From Chthoniobacterales bacterium (GTDB lineage: Bacteria; Verrucomicrobiota; Verrucomicrobiia; Chthoniobacterales; UBA10450), in NCBI GenBank assembly GCA_013815325.1, contig JACDGM010000025.1, positions 1 through 45,759 on the forward strand: DNA of 45,759 bases. The letters run 5' to 3'. The notes beneath the pieces are model-generated. The model worked only from the letters and a program-made list of their open reading frames with translations. It was not told the origin of the DNA and ran no database searches. Shown here piece by piece: positions 24,540-34,300 of this stretch; positions within the stretch are counted from its first letter, which is position 1; every line of letters starts with the position of its first letter. A program made the position numbers and the translations under genes.

Positions 24540-25790
24540 TTAAGTCGCTTCAGCGCCTCGGTGCACCGCCTCGTAGATCTCCCGCGCTTTCTCTTCGTCC
24601 ACGCTCAGGATATCGACGAGGTCTTGCATCTCGGCATCTTGCAAACCTTCCAAATTAGTAAAGCCGGTCTTCACCAGCGTCATCGCCTGCTCCTCGGTGA
24701 TCGGCAGCGCGCTCGCCAGCGATTGCGCGGCATGCGCCACCTTTTGCTCGACTGCACTCGTGCTCGGCGCCTCTTTTTCGATGTTGATCTCCCATCCGGT
24801 GAGCCGCGATGTGAGGCGCGCGTTCTGACCTTTCTTGCCGATCGCGAGCGAGAGCTGGTCTTCATCGACCGAGATCCGCGCGCTTTTTTTCTCGATGTCG
24901 AAGACGAGATTTTTCACCTTCGCGGGCTTGAGCGCTTCCAGGACAAATTCCTTCGGGTCCGAACTCCAACGAATGATGTCGACCTTTTCGTTGTTCAGCT
25001 CCCTAACGATATTCTTGACGCGCGAGCCGCGCATGCCGACGCAGGCGCCGACCGGATCGACCTTCGCGTTGTCGCTGAAGACGGCGATCTTCGTCCGGTA
25101 GCCGGCTTCTCGCGCAATCCCGCGAATCTCGACCGTGCCGTCTGCGATCTCGCTCACTTCGAGCTCGAAAAGTCGCCTAACGAAATTCGGATGGCTCCGC
25201 GAGATGATGATCTCGGGACCGCGGATGCCGTTCTCGACCGCAACCACGTAAGCGCGCAGACGGTCGCCGATATTGTAATCCTCCACCACGACGCGTTCGC
25301 GCTGCGGCATGATCGCTTCAAATTTTCCGAGATCGAGGATGACGTCCGAGCGATCGAAGCGCCGGACCGTGCCGCTGACGATCTCGCCCGCGCGATCTTT
25401 GAACTCCTCGTAGATCATCTCCTTCTCGACCTGGCGAATGCGTTGCATCATCGCCTGCTTGGCGGTTTGCGCAGCGATGCGCCCAAAGTTCTTGGGCGTT
25501 ACTTCCACTTCGACGGCTTCTCCGACCGCGGCGTCGGGTTTGATGCGGCGCGCTTTGTCGAGCGAGATTTCGTCCGCGGGATTGCTCACACTGTCGACGA
25601 CGAGCAAGTTTGCGAGAGCGCGAATCTCGCCCGTCCTAGGATCGATATCGATGTGCAAATCGCGCGAGGCGCTGACGCTTTTTTTTGAGGCCGAGAGGAG
25701 GGCATTCGAGACCGCTTCAATCAGGATCGCGCGTTTGATTCCGCGTTCCCGCTCGAGGTAATCCAGCATGGCGATAAACTCAGCGTTCAT
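24540..25790 (-). CDS. nusA: Transcription termination/antitermination factor NusA
   Basis: NusA binds RNA polymerase and nascent RNA, promoting pausing, intrinsic termination and antitermination. The ATG at 25790 gives MNAEFIAMLDYLERERGIKR, the usual start; an in-frame extension to 25850 would run through the leader hairpin and is rejected. The N-terminal domain is followed by an S1 domain (GEIVSGTVRRFDRSDVILDL), two KH domains (DPVGACVGMRGSRVKNIV, and LAIGKKGQNARLTSRLTGW) and a single helix-hairpin-helix-like C-terminal acidic repeat. At 416 residues it lacks the second acidic repeat of E. coli NusA. It is the first gene of the translation operon and has an intrinsic terminator in its own leader. 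Confidence 0.95.
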   Translation of the reverse strand: MNAEFIAMLDYLERERGIKRAILIEAVSNALLSASKKSVSASRDLHIDIDPRTGEIRALANLLVVDSVSNPADEISLDKARRIKPDAAVGEAVEVEVTPKNFGRIAAQTAKQAMMQRIRQVEKEMIYEEFKDRAGEIVSGTVRRFDRSDVILDLGKFEAIMPQRERVVVEDYNIGDRLRAYVVAVENGIRGPEIIISRSHPNFVRRLFELEVSEIADGTVEIRGIAREAGYRTKIAVFSDNAKVDPVGACVGMRGSRVKNIVRELNNEKVDIIRWSSDPKEFVLEALKPAKVKNLVFDIEKKSARISVDEDQLSLAIGKKGQNARLTSRLTGWEINIEKEAPSTSAVEQKVAHAAQSLASALPITEEQAMTLVKTGFTNLEGLQDAEMQDLVDILSVDEEKAREIYEAVHRGAEAT

Positions 25791-25810
25791 TGGAAATTGG
25801 TTCCACCGAC

Positions 25811-25839
25811 AAAAAAGAGTGGGACACCGGCTCCCACTC
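25811..25839 (-). terminator. Intrinsic terminator in the nusA leader (possible attenuator)
   Basis: On the minus strand GAGTGGGA (25839-25832) pairs perfectly with TCCCACTC (25824-25817) around the loop GCCGGTG, and is followed at once by six T residues (25816-25811). This is a textbook rho-independent terminator. It ends only about 20 bp ahead of the nusA ATG at 25790, and no convincing gene lies upstream on this strand before the divergent gene at 26320. It is therefore more likely an attenuator in the nusA leader than the end of another gene. Confidence 0.75.
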
Positions 25840-25850
25840 CAATCCAGCAA

Positions 25851-26319
25851 CGGACTAGGCGCAGAAGTTACTTTTGAAGATGGAAGCCGTCAAGTTGCGA
25901 CGCTGCCCGAGCGCGCAGCCTTGGAGGCGCGGAAGCACATCCCTCCCGGAAAGGCATGCTTCCGCATGTCCAGTTTCAGCAAGCGGCGACACTGACGGGC
26001 TCTCCGCCCGCTTCTCGTTAGGCAGAGGAGCCACGATCGCATGGCCGGAGTCTGCTCCCCGGCTACGATGCCCCGCGATGTCGAGCGGTTGGCCTTGTTT
26101 TGTGCTGCTGGGCTTTGGCGGCGCCTCCTGAGACATTCGCTTTTCAAACAAGACCCGGGCCGCGCTCGTTTGCTCCACTGGATTGGAATTACATCAGTGC
26201 AGAATCGCTTCCGCTGATTCTCGTTTTTACCTCTTTACATTGACGGCGGGGGTCTGGTAAAAAACGCGCAAATACAAAGAGGACGTGATTGCGTTCCTTG
26301 ACGCACATCTAAAGACTCC
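25851..26319. other. Divergent intergenic region between nusA and the autotransporter-like gene
   Basis: These 469 bases must hold the promoter of the nusA operon (minus) and that of the gene at 26320 (plus). I see a repeat palindrome at 25929-25973, one CGTTAGG word at 26016, and an imperfect AGAATC / GATTCT hairpin followed by CGTTTTTA at 26202-26230 on the plus strand. A 107-codon open frame on the minus strand (26178-25855) overlaps the palindrome and resembles nothing. I find no rimP gene, which often precedes nusA, and no tRNA. Confidence 0.5.
25929..25973. repeat. Palindromic repeat, GCGGAAGCA...TGCTTCCGC family, copy 1
   Basis: GCGGAAGCACATCCCTCCC and the mirrored GGCATGCTTCCGCATGTCC make an imperfect palindrome. 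It is related to the much better palindrome at 40782-40839, sharing GCGGAAGCA, TCC-CTCC and TGCTTCCGCA-GTCCAG. It lies about 130 bp upstream of nusA. Confidence 0.55.
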
Positions 26320-28007
26320 ATGACATCGATCTTCTGCAAAATGGCTTACATCATGCCTACGAAAACTCATACCCGCCGGTGGATAAAGGGACGGACGAAA
26401 TTAGGCTTCGTCGTCACATTCTCGTTGACCTTGGTTTTGCCCCTAGGCGTGGAGTCCAGCCACGCTGACAGTGCCACCTGGCTTGCGAATCCCGCGAGCA
26501 GATATTGGAATACCGCGGCCAACTGGATGCCCAATACTGTGCCTAACGGTCCAGCGGACACTGCGAGGTTCGGAGTCTCCACGATCACGGCGATCTCTGT
26601 TTTAGATTTCATCGAAGTCAAGAGCATAGAATTCGATGCCGGCGCAAGCGCATCAGCATCACATCCGAGCCCGCGGGGGCTTTCTCCGTTCTTACTTTGA
26701 GCGGCCAAGGTATCGGGAACAGCTCAGGCGCAACACAAAACTTCGTGGCCGCTTGCGATAGTTCGGGCGGTCAGGGAGGCATAGCCTTTTCCAACAATGC
26801 GGTCGCGGGGACCGGGACGGTCTTCACCACCCTTGCCAATCCAGTCAGCACTAAAGACAGCGGTATCATTTCTTTTGTGGGGAAGTCGAGCGCGGGCGAC
26901 GGCACTTTTATTAACAATGGTGGCGTGGTCAGCAATGGGGGGCAGGAATGCCTCACGCTCTTCTACAACGACTCAACGGCCGCTGACGGCACGTTTGTCA
27001 ACAAGGGCGGTGCCATTGCGGGCGCCGTCGGTGGCGGCACTATCTTCGCTCTCACCTCTGATGCTGGCAATGCTGTGATCACTTCCGAGGGCGCTAGTGT
27101 GAGCGGCGCAAGCGGCGGCGTAACGGTCTTTGCTAACACCGCGAGCGCAAAAAACGCGACGCTGGTTGCTGATGGCGAGCTCAATGGAGGCGGGCCCGGG
27201 GTTGTTGAGTTTCAGAATGCTTCCAAAGGCGAGACAGCTCGCGTAGAGCTGTTCGGCGACGGTAACCTGGACGTCAGCGTTCACAGCAGTCCTGGACTCA
27301 CGATTGGGTCTATGGAAGGGGGCGGCAATGTATTTCTCGGAAGCCAAAATCTGGCCGTCGGGAGCAATAACCTAAACACAACCTTTTCAGGTATTGTCCA
27401 GGATGGCGGACTCAATCCCGAAATTGGCGGTTCACTAACGAAAACCGGTAGCGCGGTGCTGACGCTAAGCGGAGCGAACACTTACACAGGGGGCACAATC
27501 GTGAGTGATGGCGCACTAGTGATTATTAACAAGATTGGCTCAGCAACCGGCACCGGAGGGGTGCAACTGGATGCCGGCACACTGGGAGGCAAGGGAATAA
27601 TTGCCGGTGCCGTCATCGTGGGTACTGGGGGCGGCACGGGAGCATTCCTGGCGCCAGGGCAAGGCGCACGCAAACCTGGAAGCCTTACTGTCCAAAGCGC
27701 GTTGAACTTCAAAGCAGATGCTACCTACAGCTGCACGTTAGACAGCAAGAAAGGCAGGGCGGATCAGGTAATCGCCAATGGTGTGACCATCGACAATGGG
27801 GCGCTCTTCTCTCTCGTAAGTATAGGCAAGGTCAGACTAACTCAAGGCATGGTCTTTACCGCGATTAGTAACATCGCCGCGACACCCATCGCTGGCGCCT
27901 TCGACAACCTAGCTGACGGCTCATCTTTTACCGCCAACGGCAACACTTTCCAAGCCGACTACGAAGGCGGCAACGGAAACGATCTTACGCTGACTGTGGT
28001 GCCATAG
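26320..28007 (+). pseudogene. Autotransporter-type beta-strand repeat protein, interrupted by one frameshift
   Basis: The first frame (26320-26700) encodes an export signal (GFVVTFSLTLVLPLGVESSHA) cut to TFSLTLVLPLG in its core, then the typical module ATWLANPASRYWNTAANW and IEFDAGASA. The second frame (from about 26658, open to 28007) continues with TSEPAGAF, VLTLSGQGIGNSSGATQNF, glycine/serine-rich repeats, SLTKTGSAVLTLSGANTYTG (the autotransporter-associated repeat) and ends GGNGNDLTLTVVP. Adding one T near 26652 would restore a single frame (GASAFSITSEPAG). No beta-barrel translocator or PEP-CTERM is present. Composition is more AT-rich than the neighbours. It is either a pseudogene, a slipped gene or a sequencing error. 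Confidence 0.8.
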
Positions 28008-28159
28008 TTCTCCCCCGGGGCGCTGACTCCGGCGAGCTTGAAGCGTGCGATGCGCCGGCGAGTGACCGTCCTCGCCTAAAGGTCGTGCCGTCGCGATTTC
28101 AGATTTCCGAAAGCACATCGCGGTGGCCGCAGCCAGCGACTCCGGCTACATTCTACCCG

Positions 28160-29563
28160 ATGTCGCGCGCGCGGGGGCTTCGTTTAGTGCTGCTGGTCTG
28201 GGCTGCGATTTATCTGCCGCGGCTCGGCTCGCTCGAGATCAAGAGCGAGGAAGGACGTCGAATTTTACCGGCCGTGACGATGCTCGCGACCGGCAATTAC
28301 ATCGTGCCGCAAGTGGGGAGTGAGCCCTACCTGAGCAAACCACCCCTCGTTAACTGGCTCGTCGCAGCTTCTTTTAAGCTTCTCGGAGTGCGCAACGAAT
28401 GGAGCGCGCGCCTGCCCTCTGTGCTTTGTGTTCTCGCGGTCGCTCTAGCTTTTATTGGGATCGCGCGGCGCAGTCTCGGGCCTAACGGATCGATCGCCGC
28501 CGCGCTCATGTGGCTAACGAACTTCGGTTTGCTCGAGAAGGGCCGTATGATCGAGATCGAAGCGCTCTATGTCTCGCTCACCGCCCTCGCGTTCATCTGC
28601 TGGTTGAGTTGGTGGAAAGAACCGCGCCTTCGCTGGATGGCTTGGACTGTTCCTTGGATTTTTCTTGGGCTCGGCTTGCTGGCGAAGGGGCCGCTCAATC
28701 TGGTTTTCTTTTACACGGTCGTGCTGACGGTTTTGTGGCAGGCCGGCGAGTTGAAGCGCTTCTTGAGCGGACCGCATCTTGCAGGCATCGTTCTGATGTT
28801 GGGTATATTCGCAGCCTGGGCGGTCCCCTGCCTAACAATGATGCCGGCGGGCCATGCGGCGCACGTTTGGTCGCGCCAGTTTTCGGGACGCTTGGCCGGC
28901 GAGGGTTTCAAGCTCGGTCCGTGGTTGCTCAACATTCCGCGCGGCCTCGCCTACCTGCTCCCTTGGGCGGCGCTGCTCCCATTCGCCCGTTTCGGCAGGT
29001 TGGAAGACGAAGCGGAACGAAAATTCTGCCGTGCCTTATCGTTAGGCATCGCACTTCCCTTCCTCGTCGTTTGTCTCGTACCGGGCGACTTGCCGCGTTA
29101 CACGATGCCGTTGCTCGCTCCAGCCATTTGGCTGCTCGCGATTTTCATTCGGGAGCACGCGCTCGTCTGGCCGCGGCACCTGCGAAAAGCGATCACTTGG
29201 ACGGTAGTCGCGGTCACAGGCGCGATGCTCATCTATTCGCTCGCGATCATCCCCTTCTTGCGGCGGCGCGAAAAAGTGCGACCGATCGCGGGGGAAATCA
29301 ATGCCGCCATTCCGCCTAACGAATCGCTTTACGCGGTCGATCCCGATTACCAGCCGTTCCTCTTTTATGTGCGGCGGCCGATCGTTTATGTGGACCAGGT
29401 GGAAGAAGTACCGCTGAATGCGCGTTACCTCCTCGTCCAGCCGGGCAAAGAACAATCCGCCGAGCAATCGCAGCGCTGGGCGCCCCGCCACACCCAACCG
29501 ATTCTACAGATTAAGGATTACCGCGGCCATAGCGTGGCCATTTTGAAAATCGGCGACGCCTGA
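28160..29563 (+). CDS. ArnT/PMT-type membrane glycosyltransferase (GT-C fold)
   Basis: A 467-residue membrane protein with about ten to twelve hydrophobic segments. The N-terminal loop SLEIKSEEGRRILPAVTM, GNYIVPQVGSEPYLSKPPLV carries the acidic residues and the YLSKPPL motif shared by ArnT, PMT and related lipid-linked sugar transferases that glycosylate lipid A or proteins in the periplasm. A soluble periplasmic tail follows (about residues 400-467). The ATG at 28160 is preferred over a GTG at 28085 because the first helix starts right after it. It stands alone between the autotransporter-like gene and the marR operon. With hldD it points to LPS decoration, but substrate is unknown. Confidence 0.85.
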   Translation: MSRARGLRLVLLVWAAIYLPRLGSLEIKSEEGRRILPAVTMLATGNYIVPQVGSEPYLSKPPLVNWLVAASFKLLGVRNEWSARLPSVLCVLAVALAFIGIARRSLGPNGSIAAALMWLTNFGLLEKGRMIEIEALYVSLTALAFICWLSWWKEPRLRWMAWTVPWIFLGLGLLAKGPLNLVFFYTVVLTVLWQAGELKRFLSGPHLAGIVLMLGIFAAWAVPCLTMMPAGHAAHVWSRQFSGRLAGEGFKLGPWLLNIPRGLAYLLPWAALLPFARFGRLEDEAERKFCRALSLGIALPFLVVCLVPGDLPRYTMPLLAPAIWLLAIFIREHALVWPRHLRKAITWTVVAVTGAMLIYSLAIIPFLRRREKVRPIAGEINAAIPPNESLYAVDPDYQPFLFYVRRPIVYVDQVEEVPLNARYLLVQPGKEQSAEQSQRWAPRHTQPILQIKDYRGHSVAILKIGDA

Positions 29564-29574
29564 CTGTACCACGT

Positions 29575-29610
29575 TTGACAGCCCGAGAAAATTCGTTAGC
29601 ATGCGAACGA
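29575..29610 (+). promoter_or_regulatory. Promoter and palindromic operator of the marR-efflux operon
   Basis: TTGACA (29575-29580) is a perfect -35 element; 16 bases later TAGCAT (29597-29602) is a fair -10. An 18-bp near-perfect palindrome, TCGTTAGCATGCGAACGA (29593-29610), covers the -10 and ends 4 bp before the start codon of the MarR gene. This is the standard layout for autorepression by a MarR dimer. Note that TCGTTAGC is one base away from the over-represented TCGTTAGG word. Confidence 0.65.
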
Positions 29611-29614
29611 CTTT

Positions 29615-30103
29615 ATGGCTGCCCTCGACAAAGATACCTTTGGTCTGCTCCTCTACGGTGCGGCCCGCGCCTGGCGCAACAAGCTCGATGCCCGGCTGCG
29701 TCCTCTCGGCTTGAGCCAGGCGAAATGGCGCACGCTTAGTCACCTCGCTCACAATGACGGAAAACTCACTCAGGCCGGGCTCGCCGAGCGGATCGGCGTT
29801 GAGGAGCCAACTCTGGTTGGCCTGCTCCATCGGCTGGAGAAGGAAGGCTGGGTGAAACGCCGTTCCTCCGCCGATGATCGCCGCTGCAAGACAATCCATC
29901 TGCAACCACGCTCGGACGCGGTGCTCAGCGAAATTTTCAACGCCGCGCACTCGCTTCGCCACGAACTCATTTCAGACATCCCGGCCGCTCAGCTGCAGAC
30001 TTGCATGCGCGTGCTCGACCGCGTCCGCGCCAAGGCCGAAGAGGCGGCGAGCGCGACCAGCAACGGTCGCGCCCATCCGAGAAAAAAAATTTCATCAAAA
30101 TGA
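29615..30103 (+). CDS. MarR family transcriptional regulator
   Basis: The 162-residue protein has the winged helix-turn-helix of MarR: LGLSQAKWRTLSHLAHNDG, LTQAGLAERIGVEEPTLVGL, LHRLEKEGWVKRRSSADDRR with the conserved DxRxK-like wing (SADDRRCK). Helices at both ends make the dimer interface. It resembles SlyA-type regulators that control efflux genes and respond to phenolic ligands. Its TGA overlaps the ATG of the membrane fusion protein gene (ATGA at 30100-30103), so it is the first gene of a regulator-MFP-pump operon. A palindrome over its own promoter suggests autoregulation. Confidence 0.93.
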   Translation: MAALDKDTFGLLLYGAARAWRNKLDARLRPLGLSQAKWRTLSHLAHNDGKLTQAGLAERIGVEEPTLVGLLHRLEKEGWVKRRSSADDRRCKTIHLQPRSDAVLSEIFNAAHSLRHELISDIPAAQLQTCMRVLDRVRAKAEEAASATSNGRAHPRKKISSK

Positions 30104-31335
30104 TCGCTGCCAACAAAAGGAATGTCGCCACGCGCGAAGCGGTGGAGCACCTCGATCAAAAATTCGGCCGCAAAAGTCTCTACATCGGAGGCGCGATCGT
30201 TTTGGTCGTTGTCGGCGTTTTGTTGCTGCGGACATGCGGCGGGAAAACCGAGACGCAGCCGCCGCCCGCGCCGCGACCGGTGGCGGTGGCGAAAATCGTG
30301 CAAAAAGATGTCCCTCTTTATCTTGAAGAAATCGGCACCTGTGCCGCATTCCAATCCGTGCAAGTACAGGCGCAGGTCGCCGGTCAGATCATCGCGCGAA
30401 ATTTCAAAGACGGTGCGGATGTAAAAAAGGGGGACCTTCTTTTTACAATCGATCCGCGCCCCTACCAGGCGGCGCTTGATCAGGCAAAGGGTCTGCTCGC
30501 CCAAGCCAAAGCGCAGGTCGCTCTCGATCTGGTGAACATCAAACGGCAACAGGATCTGCGGGCGAAAAACGTGATATCGCAACAGGAGTTCGACGCCTCG
30601 CGGGCAACCCTTACGAGCGACGAGGCGAAACTCCAGAGCGCTGAAGCCGCTCTCGCCGCCGCACAGGTCAACCTCGATTTTTGTGAGATTCGTTCGCCCC
30701 TCGACGGCACCGCCGGTTTGCGCAATGTCGACGTCGGCAACATCGTCGGCGGGAGTGCGAGCGCGGGCGGCACGGTGCTGGTGACCATTCAGGAGTTGGA
30801 CCCGATCTACACTGATTTCACGATCGCGGAGCCTGACCTCGCGCAGGTCCGTCGCTACCTCGATAATCCGGCCCTCAAGGTCGTGACGGACGCGGACGAT
30901 GACAACGTGCCGCCGCGGATGGGCCAGCTCTATTTTCTCGATCAAGCGGTCCAGCCCGGCACCGGAACGATCAAGGCGCGCGCCGTCACGGCGAACCCGG
31001 ACCGCGCCCTCTGGCCGTCGCAATTTGTCCATGTCCGGCTCATCCTCGACGACCTGAAAGACGCGAAACTGGTACCGACAAGCGCTGTGCAGATCGGTCA
31101 AAAGGGTCCTTACATCTTCGTCGTCAGGCCGGACTCAACCCTCGACCTCCGGTCAGTCAAGCCAGGTCAAGTGCAAGGCGATCTAACTGTTATTACCGAA
31201 GGCGTGAAAGCCGGTGAAAGTGTCGTCGTCTCGGGCCAGCTCCAGCTTGCGCCCGGAGACAAGGTGGCGGCGAAAGCGGCAAATCCAGGAGCCTCCCCAG
31301 CGCCGGGGCCATCCGGCGCCAAGACTCTTCGTTAG
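30100..31335 (+). CDS. RND efflux membrane fusion protein (AcrA/MdtA type)
   Basis: It links the inner-membrane RND pump to an outer-membrane channel across the periplasm. A single N-terminal helix (SLYIGGAIVLVVVGVLLLR) is followed by the half-lipoyl segment VQAQVAGQIIARNFKDGADV, a coiled-coil hairpin (about residues 105-175), the second lipoyl half (FCEIRSPLDGTAGLRNVDVG) and the barrel and membrane-proximal domains. The ATG at 30100 overlaps the marR stop and is preferred to earlier in-frame codons. The stop codon, TAG at 31333-31335, lies inside a TCGTTAGGC word. The pump gene starts 17 bp later. No outer-membrane channel gene is in this operon. Confidence 0.93.
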   Translation: MIAANKRNVATREAVEHLDQKFGRKSLYIGGAIVLVVVGVLLLRTCGGKTETQPPPAPRPVAVAKIVQKDVPLYLEEIGTCAAFQSVQVQAQVAGQIIARNFKDGADVKKGDLLFTIDPRPYQAALDQAKGLLAQAKAQVALDLVNIKRQQDLRAKNVISQQEFDASRATLTSDEAKLQSAEAALAAAQVNLDFCEIRSPLDGTAGLRNVDVGNIVGGSASAGGTVLVTIQELDPIYTDFTIAEPDLAQVRRYLDNPALKVVTDADDDNVPPRMGQLYFLDQAVQPGTGTIKARAVTANPDRALWPSQFVHVRLILDDLKDAKLVPTSAVQIGQKGPYIFVVRPDSTLDLRSVKPGQVQGDLTVITEGVKAGESVVVSGQLQLAPGDKVAAKAANPGASPAPGPSGAKTLR

Positions 31336-31352
31336 GCAGGAACCTCAGACAA

Positions 31353-34300
31353 ATGGCTGACGCAGGGAAGAGCGACAAGGAACGCAAGCGGCACGACGGC
31401 GCCAGCCCTAACGGGAATAGCTCTGCCGCGGGCGACAGCCATTCCGCCGACCGCTCCCTTGCGGCGAAGGGCGAAAAGACGCCGGGAGGAAAACTCGTTC
31501 AGTTTTCCTCCGGTCTTTCCAAACCGTTCATCCAGCGGCCGGTGATGACGACGCTGCTCACGGTCGCCATCACCGTTTTCGGAATCCTCACTTACAACCA
31601 GCTGCCCGTGAATGATCTCCCGGAGGTTGATTACCCGGTCATTCAGGTGCGCGCTTCCTATCCGGGAGCGAACCCCGAAACGATGGCCAACACCATCGCC
31701 ACGCCGCTGGAGAAGCAGTTCACGCAAATTCCCGGCCTCGCCCTAACGACCAGCTCGAGCACCCAGGGCAGCACTTCCATCACTCTCCAGTTTGACCTTT
31801 CGAAGACGATCGACTCCGCCGCGACCGACGTGCAATCCGCCATCCAGAGCGCGAGCGGCCAGTTGCCTAACGACCTGCCCAGCCCGCCCACGTTCGTCAA
31901 GACCAACCCGAACGACCAGGCCGTCACCTATCTCGCGCTCACGAGCGATACCTTGACCGATGGCGACCTTTACAAGTACGCCACTTCCCAAGTCTCGCAG
32001 CGCCTCAACATTCTGCCCGGGGTTTCGGAGGTGAACATCTACGGCGTCAAAGGCGCGATCCGCGTCAAGGTCGACCCCGGCGCGCTGGCGGCGCGCAACC
32101 TGACCTTTGACGAGCTTTCGACGGCGATCAAAGCCAGCACATCCTATTCGGGCGCGGGGCAGTTCGATGGCAAGACCCATTCCTTTGTCCTTCGGCCTAA
32201 CGGGCAGCTTTCTGAGGCTGAAGGCTATCGCAATCTCATCATCGCGCATGGCCCGAATAACTCTCCGGTTTACCTGCGCGATATCGCGACAGTCACCGAC
32301 GGCGTGCAGGACGAGCGGATGTCGCGCCACTTTTTCGCGCGCGGCTTCCGCCCGCCCGCTTCCACGATCGTTCTTGCCGTCTCCCGCCAGGCCGGAGCGA
32401 ACGCCGTCGCGGTGGCGAAATCGGTCAACGATTTGGTGCCGCAGCTTCGCCTCGAATTGCCTGGCTCCATCCAGTTGATCCCCGTCTTCGATCGCTCGCA
32501 GACGATCGTTCATTCCGTCCAGGACGTGCAGACGACGCTGGCGATCGCTTTCGTCCTCGTCATTTTGGTCATCTTTATTTTTCTCGGGCGCGCCGCCGAC
32601 ACACTTATTCCAGTGGTCGCATTGCCTGTTTCCTTTCTGGTTACGTTCCTCGGTATGTGGGCGCTAGGTTACTCCATCAATAACCTGACTTTGATGGCCT
32701 TGACGCTGGCTATCGGCTTTCTCGTGGATGACGCCATTGTCTTCCTGGAAAACGTCGTTAGGCGCGCGGAAGGCGGGGAATCCATCTACCGCGCCACACT
32801 TAACAGCGCGGGTGAGATTTCCTTCACGATTCTTTCGATGACTCTTTCCCTGGCGGCGGTCTTTATCCCGCTCGTATTTATGCCCGGGCTGCTCGGTCGC
32901 ATCTTCCGCGAGTTCGCCGTCACTATTATCATTGCAATTTTTGCATCCGGCCTTGTCGCGTTAACTCTTACTCCGCTGATGTGCGCGCGTCTCCTGGCGG
33001 AACGCGGGCCAGGTCATACAAAGACCTGGACCGAGCGTCTCAACGCTCGCTTTTTTGATCCAACACTGCGCTTCTATAGCCGGACGCTCGATTGGTTTCT
33101 CGATCATGGCTGGCTCGCCGGACCGATCGTTGCGCTGTGCGCGGTGGGGCTTTGGTTCTTCTTTACTCATCTGCCTTTTACTCTCTTGCCGACCGGCGAC
33201 AGCGGTGTCATCCGCGGATTTTTTATCGTGCAGGAAGGGGCCTCGCCGGCTCTGCAGCGCAAACTTCAGGATGAGCTTGACCCTATTCTTCAGTCCAACC
33301 CAGCTGTCGATAAGTATTTCACGATCGCCGGGCGAGCGGGACTCACGGCAGGCGTATTTACCGTCCTGTTCCTCAAAGACGTGGGCCAACGACCTGATAT
33401 CGAAACCGTCACGGCAGAGCTGCGCAAGGCGACGAGCAGGATCCCCGGTGTTATTCCAACACTGAACTCACAGCCCGCCTTGAAAATCAACATTGGTGCG
33501 ACGGGCAGTAACTTCGGGCGTTACACCTACACACTTAGCGGCATTAACCCCAAAGAAGTGTATGCCGCGGCCGATAAACTTGAAGCCAAACTGCGTGACT
33601 ACGGTGGCTTCGCCGCGCCGCCGCGCTCCGACCTTTTCCGCAACACTCCCAACCTCGACATCAACATGGAGCGAGATCGCGCCAGCCTTTACGGCGTCTC
33701 GACGACGCAGCTGCAAAATCTTCTACGCGCGGCCTATTCGCAAAACTACGTTTATCTGATCAAGGAGGCCGACGATCAATATCAGGTTATCCTCGAAGCC
33801 GAAGACAGTGAGCGCTCCAGCCCGTCGGACTTGCGTGACCTTTACATCAAGTCCACGGACGGTTCGAAATTGATCCCGGTCCGAGCCCTAACGAAATCCG
33901 AAACCAACCTGGGTTTGCAGTCCGTCAACCACACCGATCAGTTCACAAGCGTGACCTTCGGCTTCGACACTAAGCCGGGAGCAGCGCTTGGTGACGTGAC
34001 TGCGTTTATCCAAAAGACCGCCGACGAAGTCCTACCGCCGACGGTAAAAGGCGAAATCCAAGGCGAAGGGCAGGTCCTTCAGCAACTGTTCGGGGCGCTC
34101 CCGTTTCTTGTCATCGCGGCTCTCTTCGTCATGTATGTCATTCTCGGAATTCTCTATGAAAGCTATGTGCATCCTATCACCGTCCTCTCCGCTTTGTTCC
34201 CAGCGGTGGTTGGTGGATTGCTGACCCTATGGCTCTTTAACTCGACGCTTTCGCTCTATTCCATTATCGGACTGTTCCTTCTAATGGGTATCGTAAAAAA

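Noticed and set aside
25855-26178. A 107-codon open frame on the minus strand upstream of nusA (possible rimP position)
   Set aside because: It shows no RimP motifs, is too short, overlaps a repeat palindrome and has an unnatural mix of residues. I treat it as non-coding.
26202-26230. Hairpin AGAATC...GATTCT followed by CGTTTTTA as the terminator of a plus-strand small RNA
   Set aside because: The stem is short and imperfect and I find no promoter or structured RNA in front of it; evidence is too thin for a feature.
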